Assembly (NCBI RefSeq): GCF_900111005.1
Contig: NZ_FOFV01000012.1
Location: forward strand, 186,001 to 250,000
DNA length: 64,000 nt
From: Lentzea albida
Lineage (GTDB): Bacteria > Actinomycetota > Actinomycetes > Mycobacteriales > Pseudonocardiaceae
Direction: 5' to 3'
A model generated the notes under the pieces. It did not search any database and was not told where the DNA came from. It saw only the letters and a list, made by a program, of their open reading frames with translations. This document shows positions 35,901 through 36,797 of this stretch, piece after piece. Position 1 is the first letter of the stretch. Every line of letters begins with the position of its first letter. Position numbers and translations under genes: made by a program.

Positions 35901-36796
35901 ACACCGGCACCGACCTGTCCCGGATCGCCTACGGGCTGATCAAGGACGGCAAGCTGCCGCAGTCGCACACCGCGCTGCCGAACGTGTCGGAGCGGTTCCT
36001 CGACGGCAAGTCCGCCAAGGCGGGCACGAAGTTCGCCGAGGAGCGCGAACGCCTCGGCACCGGTGACCACGCCGTGGTCGAGCCGTTCCTGCCACCCGCC
36101 GAGGGTCGGACCACGAACACGTGGAACCCGCCGAAGAAGGTGGAGACCCAGCTCGGCGCACCGCAGAAGAACCGGATGAACCCGGCGGTGTCCGCGCCGA
36201 TGCCCGCGCCGTTCGACCAGGTGCAGGCGGGCATCCAGAAGGAGCACAAGGTCGTCGCGGCGCACGGGCTGGTGTCGTCCGACCACGTCAGCACCACGCA
36301 GCGGCAGTTGCGCTACCTCAACGAGAGCGTGCTGGTGCGCCAGCCCGTGCCACCGGTGACGAGCAACGGTCTGTACGCCGTCATCGGTGAGGCCCGCGGT
36401 GTCGACCCGGTGGCGTTGCGCCGGCAGGTGGTGAGCCTGGCGGCGACCCACCAGGCCGTGACGAAGGCCGTCGCGGACTACTCCGTCGGCCGCCCGATGC
36501 ACCAGGGCCACCTGTACGGGGCGCTGGTGGAGAACCTCAACTGGCGGATGCACAGCGACCCGGCCGAGAACAACGGCTTCTACAACGCCCGTGACCTGCT
36601 CGGACACCTGATCGCGACGGAGCAGGGCGTCAACATCCGGATCCACCAGGCAGGCCGCGAGCCGGAGCTGCTGCGCCCGCTGGGACCGCCGTTCCCCGAC
36701 ACCGTCGAGGTCGAGCTGGTGCTCGACGGCGGCCAGGTCACCTACCGGCGGTACCAGCCTCCGGGAGGGGTGCAGCAGGACGTGCAGATGCATTAG
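5957..36796 (+). CDS. Giant 10,279-residue multidomain putative T7SS effector
   Basis: One uninterrupted frame from ATG 5957 (GGAG 11 nt upstream) to TAG 36796. Approximate layout by residue: 40-135 EspC-like helical T7SS domain; 150-1200 Gly/Pro/Thr repeats; 1205-1695 possible GT-B-like domain (GLGHQAAATTL; PAINEGANSTNLAHL); 1813-1975 Ser/Asp repeats; metzincin-like domains with HExxHxxGxxD at 2241, 5541 and 9503; 2350-3490 helical/coiled coil; 3490-5050 and 6570-8115 six-unit beta modules, each followed by coiled coil; GT-A-like domains with DFD at 5888 and 9786; OTU-like domains at 6357-6492 and 10,134-10,272; three helical repeats 8475-9317. I see no cysteine, signal peptide or convincing membrane helix. 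The EspC-like start and operon context imply T7SS export. Enzymatic roles are inferred from motifs only; a toxin or a surface assembly are both possible. Confidence 0.93.
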   Translation: MAKGNVNPNPSSNPGATPPPSTPPTSGTGGGGPTGNSGYSMNDSSMQGLQNKAGDLGSRLSSISSGLRGLNFSGNALGPIGLFAVPALNASNDNAVTQADRGSKAFTDVQSNLKATLQTSQQVDQTNQTNIKSIDTTTDAKNVRGNGNNTSGNFTPGGATANGTQGIKGGGTGSSGNFTPGGATANGPQAIKGGANNQTSGVKGPGGGPAAAGPNIKGGTGATPGGGVTTPGGNAATAAPNIKGGAGATPGGPKAPAAYTPTAPGYTPPGGAGGKGGTGTTGGKTPGGGTTAGAAPNIKGGAGATPGGTKAPAAFTPTAPGYTPPGGAGGKGGTSTTGGKTPGGTTAGAAPNIKGGAGATPGGTKGPASFTPTAPGYTPPGAAGAAGKGGGSTPGVKSPAAFTPTAPGYTPPGSAGGKGGATPPGTPGATPPGGKGGATPGGATPGGATPGGGAKSPAAYSPSAPGYKDPGGAAGTKPSTTVPGPQNAVTSPSRGGAAAPPMAPGMAPPMGGATPGATGGERGGSKVPTGGSKGVFDAPKPPTPDSTITKAPGTSSSTPPPAPKPNANVPLPPTSTPGGATQGGGVKTPAAYTPSAPGYKDPSLGGPTPGGSTTPGGSTPGGSTPGGSTPGGSTPGGSTPGGGAKTPAAYTPTAPGYKDPSSTPGSQSAVSTPPQSAGPRGGAAPSMTPTPPAASPGMAPPMAPGGAPGATGGERGGSKYVPSTGGTKGVFDAPKAPTPDNTITRAPGTSPSTPPPAPKPNANVPLPNTSSPNTPPPSTPSPNAATAPPAQTRPAPAAPPVNTPGTPAPNTTTPPAQTRPAPAAPPVNTPPPNTPAPNTNTPPPASSRPAPPPVSAPPVSAPPVSAPPVSAPPVSAPPVSAPSTNVNTPPASVNTPPPAATPAPRPDTTPAPQPRADTPPPAQTRPAPAAPPVNTPNPAPAPAPNVNTPPANVNTPPASVNTPPPAATPAPRPDTTPAPQPRADTPPPAQTRPAPAAPPVNTPPPAPAPAPNPAPAPAPNPAPAPNTQSPNPNTPPATTPPPNTATPPPAVPSPRPETNVPAPNTSPNPNPNPAPAPRSETSAPPVQTPNPAPNTTVPPANTPSPNTAANVPPASPQTRPAPQVDAPVNGPNTDAPPVQTRPAPAPPTGAAPNPNTTANPTANPTVTPDLVVLPPAAAGTNANPNTDTDSSTDVQQETPPSDAAPTVKDLLADVDNVIVAVDNAAGLGHQAAATTLVKALRDGGYQDKITFVTDPESVPKMELLITPDLGEVEVSSSPNHPADSNTLLMSAGDDSLNAHDTKTAANYLDKNKVNEAVILKPYAWDSSKRLLIKRDAPGGEVQIIDLDPHISPDARYVYDVPKITDPQALANLIDQEMPGNPKAEGIKTVADAVLGGKADMMPVYGLVAVDPISRPGVSNHLAMALHSLDQKPAIMMEITPSSVWFVPQPEVDGIQRADITSPDLQEKIDNLKQGDVLVVNTGSMPQAVFQQVFQLGTLPAINEGANSTNLAHLVERPNISVLTSKTPYPNVPGADAATTNLNNASNGLRADTAWTASFNAALEADTDPKNPSPAKQAFKVTTAIETFKALGDYVVSPDREPGEAASSVSQISSMLSPALHGKGEEVTNILSGIPEDAAQEIKSVINGNQPSPKFLDDSEYAVDLTKEQVDQIIDLLESRKPELQQQLADDFPSNKPGDPVDPTDPDSGRNDVAQLADLLKNLSQKDSPESNYFAQVFEDARAPQNNQVLQALTLRQDPPSPPPPAPAEQTPDAEVPSPQTPVESAPPAQQAPAQQAPASVAPPVVTTPSTTVETNTGSDVESDAESDGPDMSGGLFGFDSDVETNTGTNTNAETNVESDVESDTESEGPDMSGGLFGFDSDVETNTGTNTNAETNVESDVESDTESEGPDMSGGLFGFDSDVETNTGANAQSDSDSESDSDVFVDAESNPGTTSDVESDNDAFFDAESNPGTRGAPPAPGTEVRPNTETTTSADTDTPSRNAPQTTPQNNGPAPTRDAPATPPPAAPPAPPAPPAPPAPQSNLNPDGTRKDVPKVGAPPAMTPPTPESHQGKDVLTDESWRHDPARTADWSTPNNPADRSTWADRRNDTDVRTVDQVVHDVRTDSTPSNVKSYQGLINYDLRRIETSPGNFVQEYTVKVHIDPAANMTPEAIAQVKENATNGVNNLLNQGHRLPSGDQFHLNLEFTDNKADAHTSIKVDKNTTNPDQTHWGPDTSPEVLAHETLHYLGIPDEYKDSTRVFQQHDTNSGVHQNDGGMMGADIHLDDPGIRPRHLWLIERTANSQVMVPDTTINPAGPATVPPPADWTPKPAPDSAPSTQDAKSGPDIGPDVQTRPMPTDTPGLPGSFDVDSDVDVDADVRPNNQTHLPNLDRVGLVESVLRSAAFQGVQVPNSSPLVGISDVKSTVDNVRADVQQNPQNHDHPGLNPPALSNWVANQVSPDSLAKFHPDLEPNVPGLTGDAKVEQWRANVANDLANGSGRRWDVVNAGLNTGGMKPGDVDMINHVTQEVKANGALPSSADLVDHALQTPSWADSHVGSHLPDSIAQSLGVQIVVDNNGVPTVHGPDGAPQVQINTQNGTFGALGGPTPQEVRAGMEAWLGGKSSAEVNQTIGDLYKGRQDEGLYTAAQNTQLIKRAAAHPGGPQVFMNDLMQRSADLQSRIDEAKSQGSRKPEMMQSPQELAQTAAIKEQVATLTDLKNNTDNQINTLNAQGPRVGVTHILDTQVAGPNADGLADIKPDVLPQLDAYLTQQIAAAENAGFDAQNLRDLQQRVQNEADVRTVLGHASTRGVDGLATQVEDLTVALENTRAGKAANTGLTGAWNYVFGGGVDTSTDFDQKIAEIEGLKAQAERNLSFVNNPDYANRFAKAADAHANIVSVQERIAKMNADTEARAERLRDLDARTREFNNRQFELQLEQIRQERANEAAVDGPDSDVRSDVDSQSDAQSDVDTRAGGRELSPRQEFAAFRAELFGKTPAELADLRTQHRNDPFHLQEIDQMSRNLEIAQKPGGIQQHLSDLQSEINTSHGKAKDLKHFADALPDMFKSEVQRTDQAQREAEVRNLKQHQQQLSNELLTLQYDRKDALTTYALSLPADLDAPGWQSVTPQDVEVLMDHVTDLIHDARVGGRPTPELDQLYGQLQDIKLTDAAMSYRPETPPADVDDASSVRSDDDAPAQPAGDVRDTAAADANQQAQPAPAPAPQPEPRPFMQDPAARPANPDVDLVVPGGFGPVQEGTSPRSFAASLYGLDSAALREMQQNPAYNTHPDRAAAIQNALDISRNAGPPHIYDQRTQIAEQGLAKAKADSTRWNAADMVPDALKTQSMLDEQAARRERAGRDVQWRQNQVDQLTANRDASITTYALQLPADPNAPGWRQFSDADVAAVQAHVDQQIQDAREGGHNTSHLEAFRDFTQEVQQARQDADTRPAPPAPDADTRPAPPAPDTQTRSAPAADANSDANTEVETRPAPPKPTPNPVIPMTTMAPQPVGQVPGTNLPGFFQDNKALGSITATDVKGADAVVAEIPGLKPNDQARIKDALENDFETFLDGGRNFQVKIGNAWFEANVRAEMHADASTDVQANADTKVDKSYQAGASTGTTNTISTSNDVGASATAGVAAGPYGSLGGKAALATPAVSQSTSNSVTEARAIKGSDDGSKKATVPVSYEITLTDASGEVKQFSTLSTGTDVTLQIPQDLSSIVDSGKTSASVTPPDAQWGAKVENAVPEAVVVKDSGKAFTDVAAKLHPSITKVGSPGREALQNFLSPTSIRNNLPAMLGGFVTSPDLLSPHASKGGAVQMTATLKDAKLVGTSGKAALDLKDTSAFGSSVSASTKTGFDITAGVGANIGVPGQVGGTVGATGSYSTRTAEGVNAGSSSNHKTGIGVKSETGLYEVTAEVEVRTPSGESVKMQVTTYQRMGLGEAGAVGLPTPDGTRNSITDPATAGTKYLPPFVADTLAAGNAKVGEFTPANQVQSQVENKLKELPGFEKFLPKWNNPDANPRSSKGQSFSDVAEQLANQRKITATLSPAALKANMDSLLGPGVSVQLKNSGTTKNTYVNVTVKAKLSNPQHLGKADAHTVSDSTTTGPKLDANTSTTKGWTGGVQGRANIPVKTGVATVSPMPQAGVSYSHSWTDKTSAGPAVSATQSQSGSPDSQVFSNDVEFEIEITTFERPRTWVRSVTPGAPGFQSPEVKTVAKTGAGLDKIDGKVTLWVQDGATLKDNPGDGFKPGDPQSTKLDDSPSIKDLLSPKEARPKSPEFLNVEAVANTAELRDQAIDALNRAAKGDSALTTPGTASRAQIDKMFAPENIKANLQRLIETGVQEQGLKYDRRVTDRSGAIGMSVKLGEAKLVAVSDTTGTDNSVSGGYKAGESSTTSRSVDLTAGINVPVRPNVTPPPAGTPTNPSGSGGVAATAKFTPWSDSKTTSNEIGGTVDRGKSTSGEARTVLVQIDAEFTIVGESRAGNFLHGGTPNAEGVTVNMPKSVFVRVSEDVARDLGALPKVESSVPKPEFPKMAPPSTVATNEPGALGLSNVESVPDLSGVVNNLTAELSTKTKKFGSDALIPDSVLKDSMSNLQRIVDLNSPASVKAMIDSAMDGGVPLLVHQPGTFGKDSYQVTLRAKAGTPQFDQVVNDGVDMSHNVAGSSKTTDGTGRGTGWGAGLRAPGLASPGSANPNVSGTAGVAAGANIGASKGTSVSTSVTEGFGANRTASGPAAQYTVPVEFELVVEKGSKEIARAESGPQEMKVRTHADNQKIAGGATPQPYMSAASKRGSDQGTPEAAAAFQQDPRASQLPPAASVENLRGAKDLRDAAVRAMTEAGAGKGLTGKGTGSLNALFSTLSPENLQPHLPSMLSGPLDVPGLKEAALTFGQDADVKVYAKLVNPQLGSLSDDVKIEKPLDSRSTETSSEAKVSETADVSVGLAQGSAAIKQGAPTDTVNFGTGGVELRHGAEDSSAVSGNPTQSASGAVKPKDASRSGLVQFDVEYRVVATIGGKTGVVDLTVPGSAGVRMPAADAETVLNHQFSDSLKDAQAEVKKAADDWRTAEKAVEDARHDAQDKINEAAAVMARTDQPLGKASVEANTAIENHKAAVADVESRQTQFDNTIRDAAQTRTTIRDLNAQVVSLSQDAQVADNAVTDAKANGAPQAEIDRLTQEADAAHTALTDAQQQVADARAELDSQRQTATDTRTEIKAHEAIAAEKAAARAEAEAARQKLVDEQSAAEKAIKDAETKLDTARREADAKQQKWWDAKAKVDGEITTFNTTPPPVPPKDGTTPANTGTTPATNTTPDANQKPLPALPPQDSSVAESSRSGAEAGSSRPAPANADAQPKNVRAGGAPPAMTPPTPESHQGKDVLTDESWRHDPAKTADWFAPEKPADRSTWADRRNDKDVRTVDVVVHDVRTDSTPSNIKSYQGLINYDLRRIETSPGNFVQEYTVKVYVDPAANTDPALVAQVKENASQGVDSLLNQGYRLPSGDQFHLNLEFVDNKADAHTTVKVDPNNPNADQTHWNPNTSPEVLAHETLHYLGVPDEYSDSSRVFQQHDTNSGVHKDDGGMMGADVHGKEPGLRPRHLWLVERTANSQVMVPDTTINPAGPATVPPPAGWTPKPTTGTANPAPATAKPDVEGDTRPVKRDRSPESDNGSRADDRTTKKKPEANRWTNTEAGPSNADTDAMEVDSDSDVDSDIEVDSSNEGQFADLTEAFGGLSLGNVDFQYNKAFGDLASGNLEVPDKATYLDKLRSNVENDAPPSFVINMIVSHDQLGDIDSVIDAITADAGDLKNNMVFVVGVNGREGASGVDMDANIATANTAVANRTEPIALVPLGKLPEQGAFPYGQMRNGTMHSSATKFAVSALNGKGTHPYLSIQDFDSGSRRVPSGTDVFNHFDQTLHSPETGPIRPLMYAGGYRVGDADALVRDVEARRVKEQAKLNADKKLTAKQKAEKQRQLDLVADHLKPENQAAFVEKFEQAMRDDMDARVRQGASAPLLPYLPEPNLFIDANVPMVDPSVRFSDAEAEFNGLGKSMNEFAGKEIVEIHTAKLPRPELNADLLEARAQIKADIAEQGGRASAGQTRVLEQVNREIEANDRFVRGNAEFEAAVTAVAIESGIEVDLQSNRNPYRGQTFSTDFVGGAVGTDLSRIALDFAMNDGKSWAQSHVDLKTVPNRTFGGEPGQASKAAKGEISAADIRNGFQGKSHAQRESQTRIDHRYVRDAATGKIIDTRTGGWNPSKVDSLKLGWEDKNTLNYGISKEIPGHGHMGVDPQTDASTQYPPPRQKPAGGKPLAPRTEAELGHIVPTAKQQKMATVLNMALSDNNSNVARTFGMLEHGIAPNVAPPRTNGVYNAVHEVLTNEANAQGGGVAVPSPTDLRTSTIQKGSLASTSVTTQISQFRQQHDLENGHLVNSFIEPRPTTPLPGHTQAPPVTPYEPDAAEIEKSERAEDLTVQLLATELNRPIVVHNADGTVDTFAPLHDLKPEVQEHSTKADKDKAKKWKAPAHGTELHIDRQTNPDGKSTFSAHDDRGEGPSTRSAPPVWTAPETDAPTRPAPPNPVIPMTVLAPQPVGQVMPAAQTLPGFFQSNKALGTIAPTDVRGAENVTNAIDNLKPADAARIQQAIKGDFESFLDKGRNFQVKIGNTWYEANIRATMQAQTDVAPEAAPGVKVDATAQSGNSSSTAHTVATANDIGGSASASAGFGAYGSLGGKAQFATPAQSQSTSTSLTDQRIIRAGEGSTQATVKVSYEITLADPNGGLRPVATVDTGTDVTLQIPNDLAKITASGNSTVSAPPADPNWGTKLEHPAPEAVTVGDPYKAFADVARDLHPSIVKIGSPGREALQNFLSPTEIRNNLGAMLGGAYVTSPDLISPHASKGAAVQMTATLKDARLVGTLDTGQLRLHETTAHSSGVSSTTKSGGDVTAGLGFNAGLPNVVGGQAGATVGYAARTAENVNAGINTAHKSGIQLKGDTGLYEVTADVQVRTPKGVVTIPVTTYMRVGLPEAAHAGLPTPDGTRRSLVDESNKGKKFPPPYMGDAIATGNAKVGEFAVASEVQTQVEDALRDIPGFAKFLPTWNDPSVNPRSGKGKGFADVAEQLANQRKLTSQLSPAALRTNMDSLMGPGVQVQLKNSGTSTNTYVNITVKAKVTDPKHLGQADARNVRDASSTGPKLDSSSSTTKGWSGGVEGKVVIPGETKAAKLSPAPQAGVKYNHSWTDKTTAGPTVNSTSLSVGSPNAQVFRGDVEFEVEITTFTRPRAWVRRVVPGAPGFHSPEQTTVAKTGDGKLAPIKGEVNLWVSDSSTLDDDPGKGFEPGKPEVGTLADAPSVKKLLSTKPKEKAPEFLHVEAVANTTALRDQAIDALNRAAGGDSALTVPGTASRAQIDKMFSPENIKANLRTLTETGIQEQGLKYDRRVIDRTGAIGVKFGLSNPKIVSISDNTGTENASTGGYKAGQSSTTNRAVDITGGINVPIKPNDPAPPAGEPTPTSGAGGFAVAGKVTPWSDSKTTGKEVGGSHDRNYVTPAGARTVLVQLDADVTVVGESRAANFIAGTTPRSEGATITLPKSVFVRVTEDVARDMGLLPDVQPNVPKPDFPEMAPPATVAKDEPGALGLSVVESVPDLSDVVADLSTKVNEKTAKRFGDPLLPDSVLKDSMSNLQRLVDFSSPASVKAMIDSALDGGVPLLVHQPGTFGKDSFQVTLRAKADTPKFENVVNDGVEMESTIAGSHKVTDGQGRATGWGIGLKAPGLASPGSANPNVSGTAGVIATANIGQSTSSSVTTSTTDQQASFRAGSGPAARYTVPIEFELVVEKGDKVIATAPSGVREMTVRLHADNQKVHGGAAPQPYSREQHSRTPDQGNAQAIDDWRQEGSPSALPPGASVENLRGAKDLRAAAIQALQDAGAKKGLTGKGTGSLNSLLATLSPENLQPHLPSMLSGPLSVPGLHEAALTFGQDADVKVYAKLVDPTLGSLSDGVALENPKTQITATSTDSKVTETGDLSAGLATGGAGIKQNTDPKDNVNFATSGLEVRHAGEDATANSGGQTDNKVNNLKPKATTGLVQFGVEYRVVATIGGKTAVVDLSVPNSAAVRMPTSDAQVVLRKDFSAELTSAQAEVKAAADAWRAAEVEVDNRRHEAQQVINTSAAVLAKNDSAFTSVQIDYNKAIGKFEEQQAKLPELEARAESARQEVARTLQSISELSPKVGGLGALAMTAQFEVDDAKADVETKAETLRSLEEQLAGNPGLQSQVDLARQAHADARTALENAETTFTNTQKSMQEAQKQLDAANAAIGDLRTEAGDRRAELVAQQQKVARFDAARVGAMARHDQAAAQLAADRAAQEALVRTAETNLDNARRTADTRQQEWWKKKEAVDQKIAEYNNPPDTTTSSSTPPPPPPLPPAPPSAPESSRSAPPAEESAEASTSQDARTRPAPPPPASSSAVDSTADSTQEAPAPTETDVRLAALTADAEANASDFAKSVKAKLEGDPGRFVQSKAGLHLLKASVVLDTKTDEIAELIRTHGVEEVAASFNKAFERPYVEGAQLEQFADLDDPDNRARFDEWAHQLWNTVRESDALSSDADKVADLFNHDKGYNRGFNMAQDAALAEIMPAPELAEAVGATPPWGTDLDDQAMWVQTVLGQAKVIPANKAVTPEVFTQAAAANRGVLGDALGFPLTDAKIAELRKELEEQGMVKTPDADTRPAPQPPNAPSTNAPSADGTTSANADDQAPTRVPDVVVRSHLQALTADAMSNASPLALQVQATLTANPGRFVQAAAGLDLLRASVVLDTRADDIATMIQRHGVEQVARAFNSEFGRPIIETAQLAQFGDLSTPESRAAFDGWAHRMWETVNHTPSYTANADKLAADVFNHDKGYNRGTNFAQDAAFADLVGAPPLADAIAGTPQYGTDTYSQALWVQKVLGDAQVIPSDAIVSPEAFTQAVDGNRAELEAALGVELTPELVAELKVHLQGDGMVADDPDVEAASEVEVPVVSDVDTTAESTPEVSVVSEVDTTAESGTTSQDNGTTGRSAEPERSSPVHDVADRSAEPEAASRDTTTDRSDLLPPSAPAPLPEAEAKLLALTDEAMDTATPLMNQVKAELEGKPRTYLDHEAGLHLLRASVVLHTRSDEISALIDEHGLDAVTKAFNDQFKRPIIESQQLTAFAEDPGRFGDWSHQLWSTLEGSATYSADPARIASEVFNHEKGYNRAFNMAQETALLDIMGAPPLADSMNKVALQGTESSHQALWVHEVLAKSKLVPDGLVDPEVFTRAVTDNRAELGAKLDVDLTPKLVNELKETLQSYGMVDDDPDAEPSAPPVDAPVSHQPPADPSSLHSTDSSAPWFDPRDPVSSQAIADARATTPATSWVRGEDGGVLDSTKVGPHGISMKAWRGPIAYDNRVLDVDGVPVRDFTVRLHLNGGDADVRQRTLAGVEEMYNQGYRLPSGEQFHVTVEFTNDPADAHATIDVTNDPQGRANQLTWPAHTDARRLAHEVGHFVGLRDEYLEPGDVKPIFQHQDGRGHVVNDNTPMTQGIDKADARLKPRHLELVENRMKALQSHNRPQPEVAERSDLPAPNMPKRGNEHLPADPAGDAVKRAREDLAEMSIEDTDVEMTDRHVVLDNENGVQNAAFENLANGQVLTPITAANYLQRTRDGIANNEKPSFVVSMIVRASELDQLDSVIDGVMAGAQDVDGRVAFVLGVNASTQAEIDAAMAAHAPTMNGRTEPVALVSVPHGRKGFKFGETRNATLDSNAHEFAVTALAANGTHPYVSVMDFDAGDRTTRQGGHVFDHVTQLIDGRVGDEAGDPSRPLLIGGGYRVAVTPEKLHSDVLDRINGDSKTSDAQKEALRDKLAEAGFYEKFVQAIDADMQARRTQQGIHPLLPYTPEPNLFVDGLVPLVEPKVRFGEGQAEFGQLGQSLNRFYATEIVKLHTPADAAGMDAALELAKVDVQNNRHPVRGEAFTTDFVGGDTGTDLSRIAYGLIKDGKLPQSHTALPNVSERFLDGKSAKAGTKFAEERERLGTGDHAVVEPFLPPAEGRTTNTWNPPKKVETQLGAPQKNRMNPAVSAPMPAPFDQVQAGIQKEHKVVAAHGLVSSDHVSTTQRQLRYLNESVLVRQPVPPVTSNGLYAVIGEARGVDPVALRRQVVSLAATHQAVTKAVADYSVGRPMHQGHLYGALVENLNWRMHSDPAENNGFYNARDLLGHLIATEQGVNIRIHQAGREPELLRPLGPPFPDTVEVELVLDGGQVTYRRYQPPGGVQQDVQMH
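6715..7935 (+). repeat. YTPTAPGY repeat region of the giant protein
   Basis: Seven copies of a (A)A(Y/F)xP(T/S)APGY(T/K)xP motif are spaced by Gly/Thr/Pro spacers such as PNIKGGAGATPGG. The first four end in TPPG and the last three in KDP. The same motif occurs in the PPE-like protein encoded at 1035-2672. Confidence 0.9.
7778..7883 (+). repeat. GGSTP 15-bp tandem repeats
   Basis: Six or seven head-to-tail TPGGS units, encoded by near-identical 15-mers around CGCCCGGTGGTTCCA, lie inside the Gly/Pro/Thr-rich part of the giant gene. Confidence 0.9.
8510..8599 (+). repeat. Six exact 15-bp repeats encoding PPVSA
   Basis: CCGCCCGTCAGCGCG is repeated six times without a mismatch, encoding (PPVSA)6. 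Perfect identity at third codon positions points to recent slippage expansion. Confidence 0.95.
8611..8964 (+). repeat. Two ~145-bp near-identical direct repeats (Pro-rich)
   Basis: A block encoding ASVNTPPPAATPAPRPDTTP...RPAPAAPPVNTP occurs at about 8626-8763 and again at about 8830-8963 with very few base differences. A short NVNTPP spacer separates the copies. Confidence 0.85.
11461..11700 (+). repeat. Two identical 120-bp repeats encoding an acidic 40-residue unit
   Basis: Positions 11461-11580 and 11581-11700 read identically. Each encodes a 40-residue unit rich in Asp, Glu, Ser and Thr that includes GPDMSGGLFGFDSDVE. Partial, diverged copies flank them (from about 11,395 and up to about 11,740). 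Confidence 0.95.
12118..12905 (+). repeat. Metzincin-like domain 1 of the giant protein (DNA-level copy)
   Basis: Encodes about 260 residues with HETLHYLGIPDEY (residues 2241-2253), which fits HExxHxxGxxD, and a candidate Met-turn GGMMG about 35 residues later. It is matched, without indels where I compared lines, by the block exactly 9,900 bp downstream. The 60 bases at 12,121-12,180 are identical to 22,021-22,080. Confidence 0.85.
16434..21780 (+). repeat. Beta-rich module B, first copy, with trailing coiled coil
   Basis: Starts at PNPVIPMT and contains six homologous units. Each consists of a helix motif like LSPxxLxxNLxxML, a strand motif like V-x-V-x-AKLxxPxLG, a Ser/Thr- then Gly-rich hairpin, and a closing strand like VEFELVV. 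Units begin near 16,590, 17,300, 18,088, 18,915, 19,755 and 20,525. A coiled coil (about 21,080-21,780) ends in KWWDAKAKV. The whole block is duplicated at 25,665-31,140. Confidence 0.8.
22018..22805 (+). repeat. Metzincin-like domain 2 of the giant protein (DNA-level copy)
   Basis: Near-identical DNA copy of 12,118-12,905 at an exact offset of 9,900 bp. It encodes HETLHYLGVPDEY (residues 5541-5553) and the same GGMMG turn. Confidence 0.85.
23260..24500 (+). other. GT-A-like glycosyltransferase domain 1 (inside the giant gene)
   Basis: Begins FVINMIVSHDQLGDIDSVIDAI, carries a DxD-like DFD at residues 5888-5890 in YLSIQDFDSGSR, then MYAGGYRV and TDFVGGAVGTDLSRIAL. The same landmarks recur in the last part of the protein. 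DxD in GT-A enzymes binds the metal and nucleotide sugar. The assignment is from motif order only. Confidence 0.45.
25024..25430 (+). other. OTU-like domain without catalytic cysteine, copy 1
   Basis: PPRTNGVYNAVHEVL sits where OTU proteases have a GDGxCLxxAL-type motif, followed about 110 residues later by LLATELNRPIVVHNADGTV, resembling the OTU strand region LAxxLgxxIxV. No cysteine is present, so it would be a catalytically dead or merely similar fold. Weak similarity. Confidence 0.35.
25665..31140 (+). repeat. Beta-rich module B, second copy, with trailing coiled coil
   Basis: Second copy of the six-unit module, offset about 9,231 bp at its start and about 9,336 bp at its end relative to 16,434-21,780, so small indels have accumulated. 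The coiled coil spans about 30,310-31,140. DNA similarity is high but lower than between the two metzincin copies. Confidence 0.8.
31380..33905 (+). repeat. Three copies of an unrecognised helical domain
   Basis: Copies at about 31,380-32,075, 32,215-32,920 and 33,220-33,905 (about 230 residues each) are separated by Thr/Ser/Pro-rich linkers. Shared landmarks are the opening LxALTxxA, GLxLLxASVVL, a central FNHxKGYNRxxNxAQ, and a closing LxxxLxxxGMV. I do not recognise the family. Confidence 0.8.
34010..36770 (+). other. C-terminal metzincin-like + GT-A-like + OTU-like block of the giant protein
   Basis: Diverged third copy of the domain series. HEVGHFVGLRDEY is at residues 9503-9515 with TPM near 9541. 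YVSVMDFDAGDR has DFD at 9786-9788, then GGGYRV and TDFVGGDTGTDLSRIAY. An OTU-like segment, SNGLYAVIGEARGVDPVALR to NIRIHQAGREPELL, follows at 10,134-10,250. This block ends the protein. Confidence 0.6.
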
Positions 36797-36797
36797 C

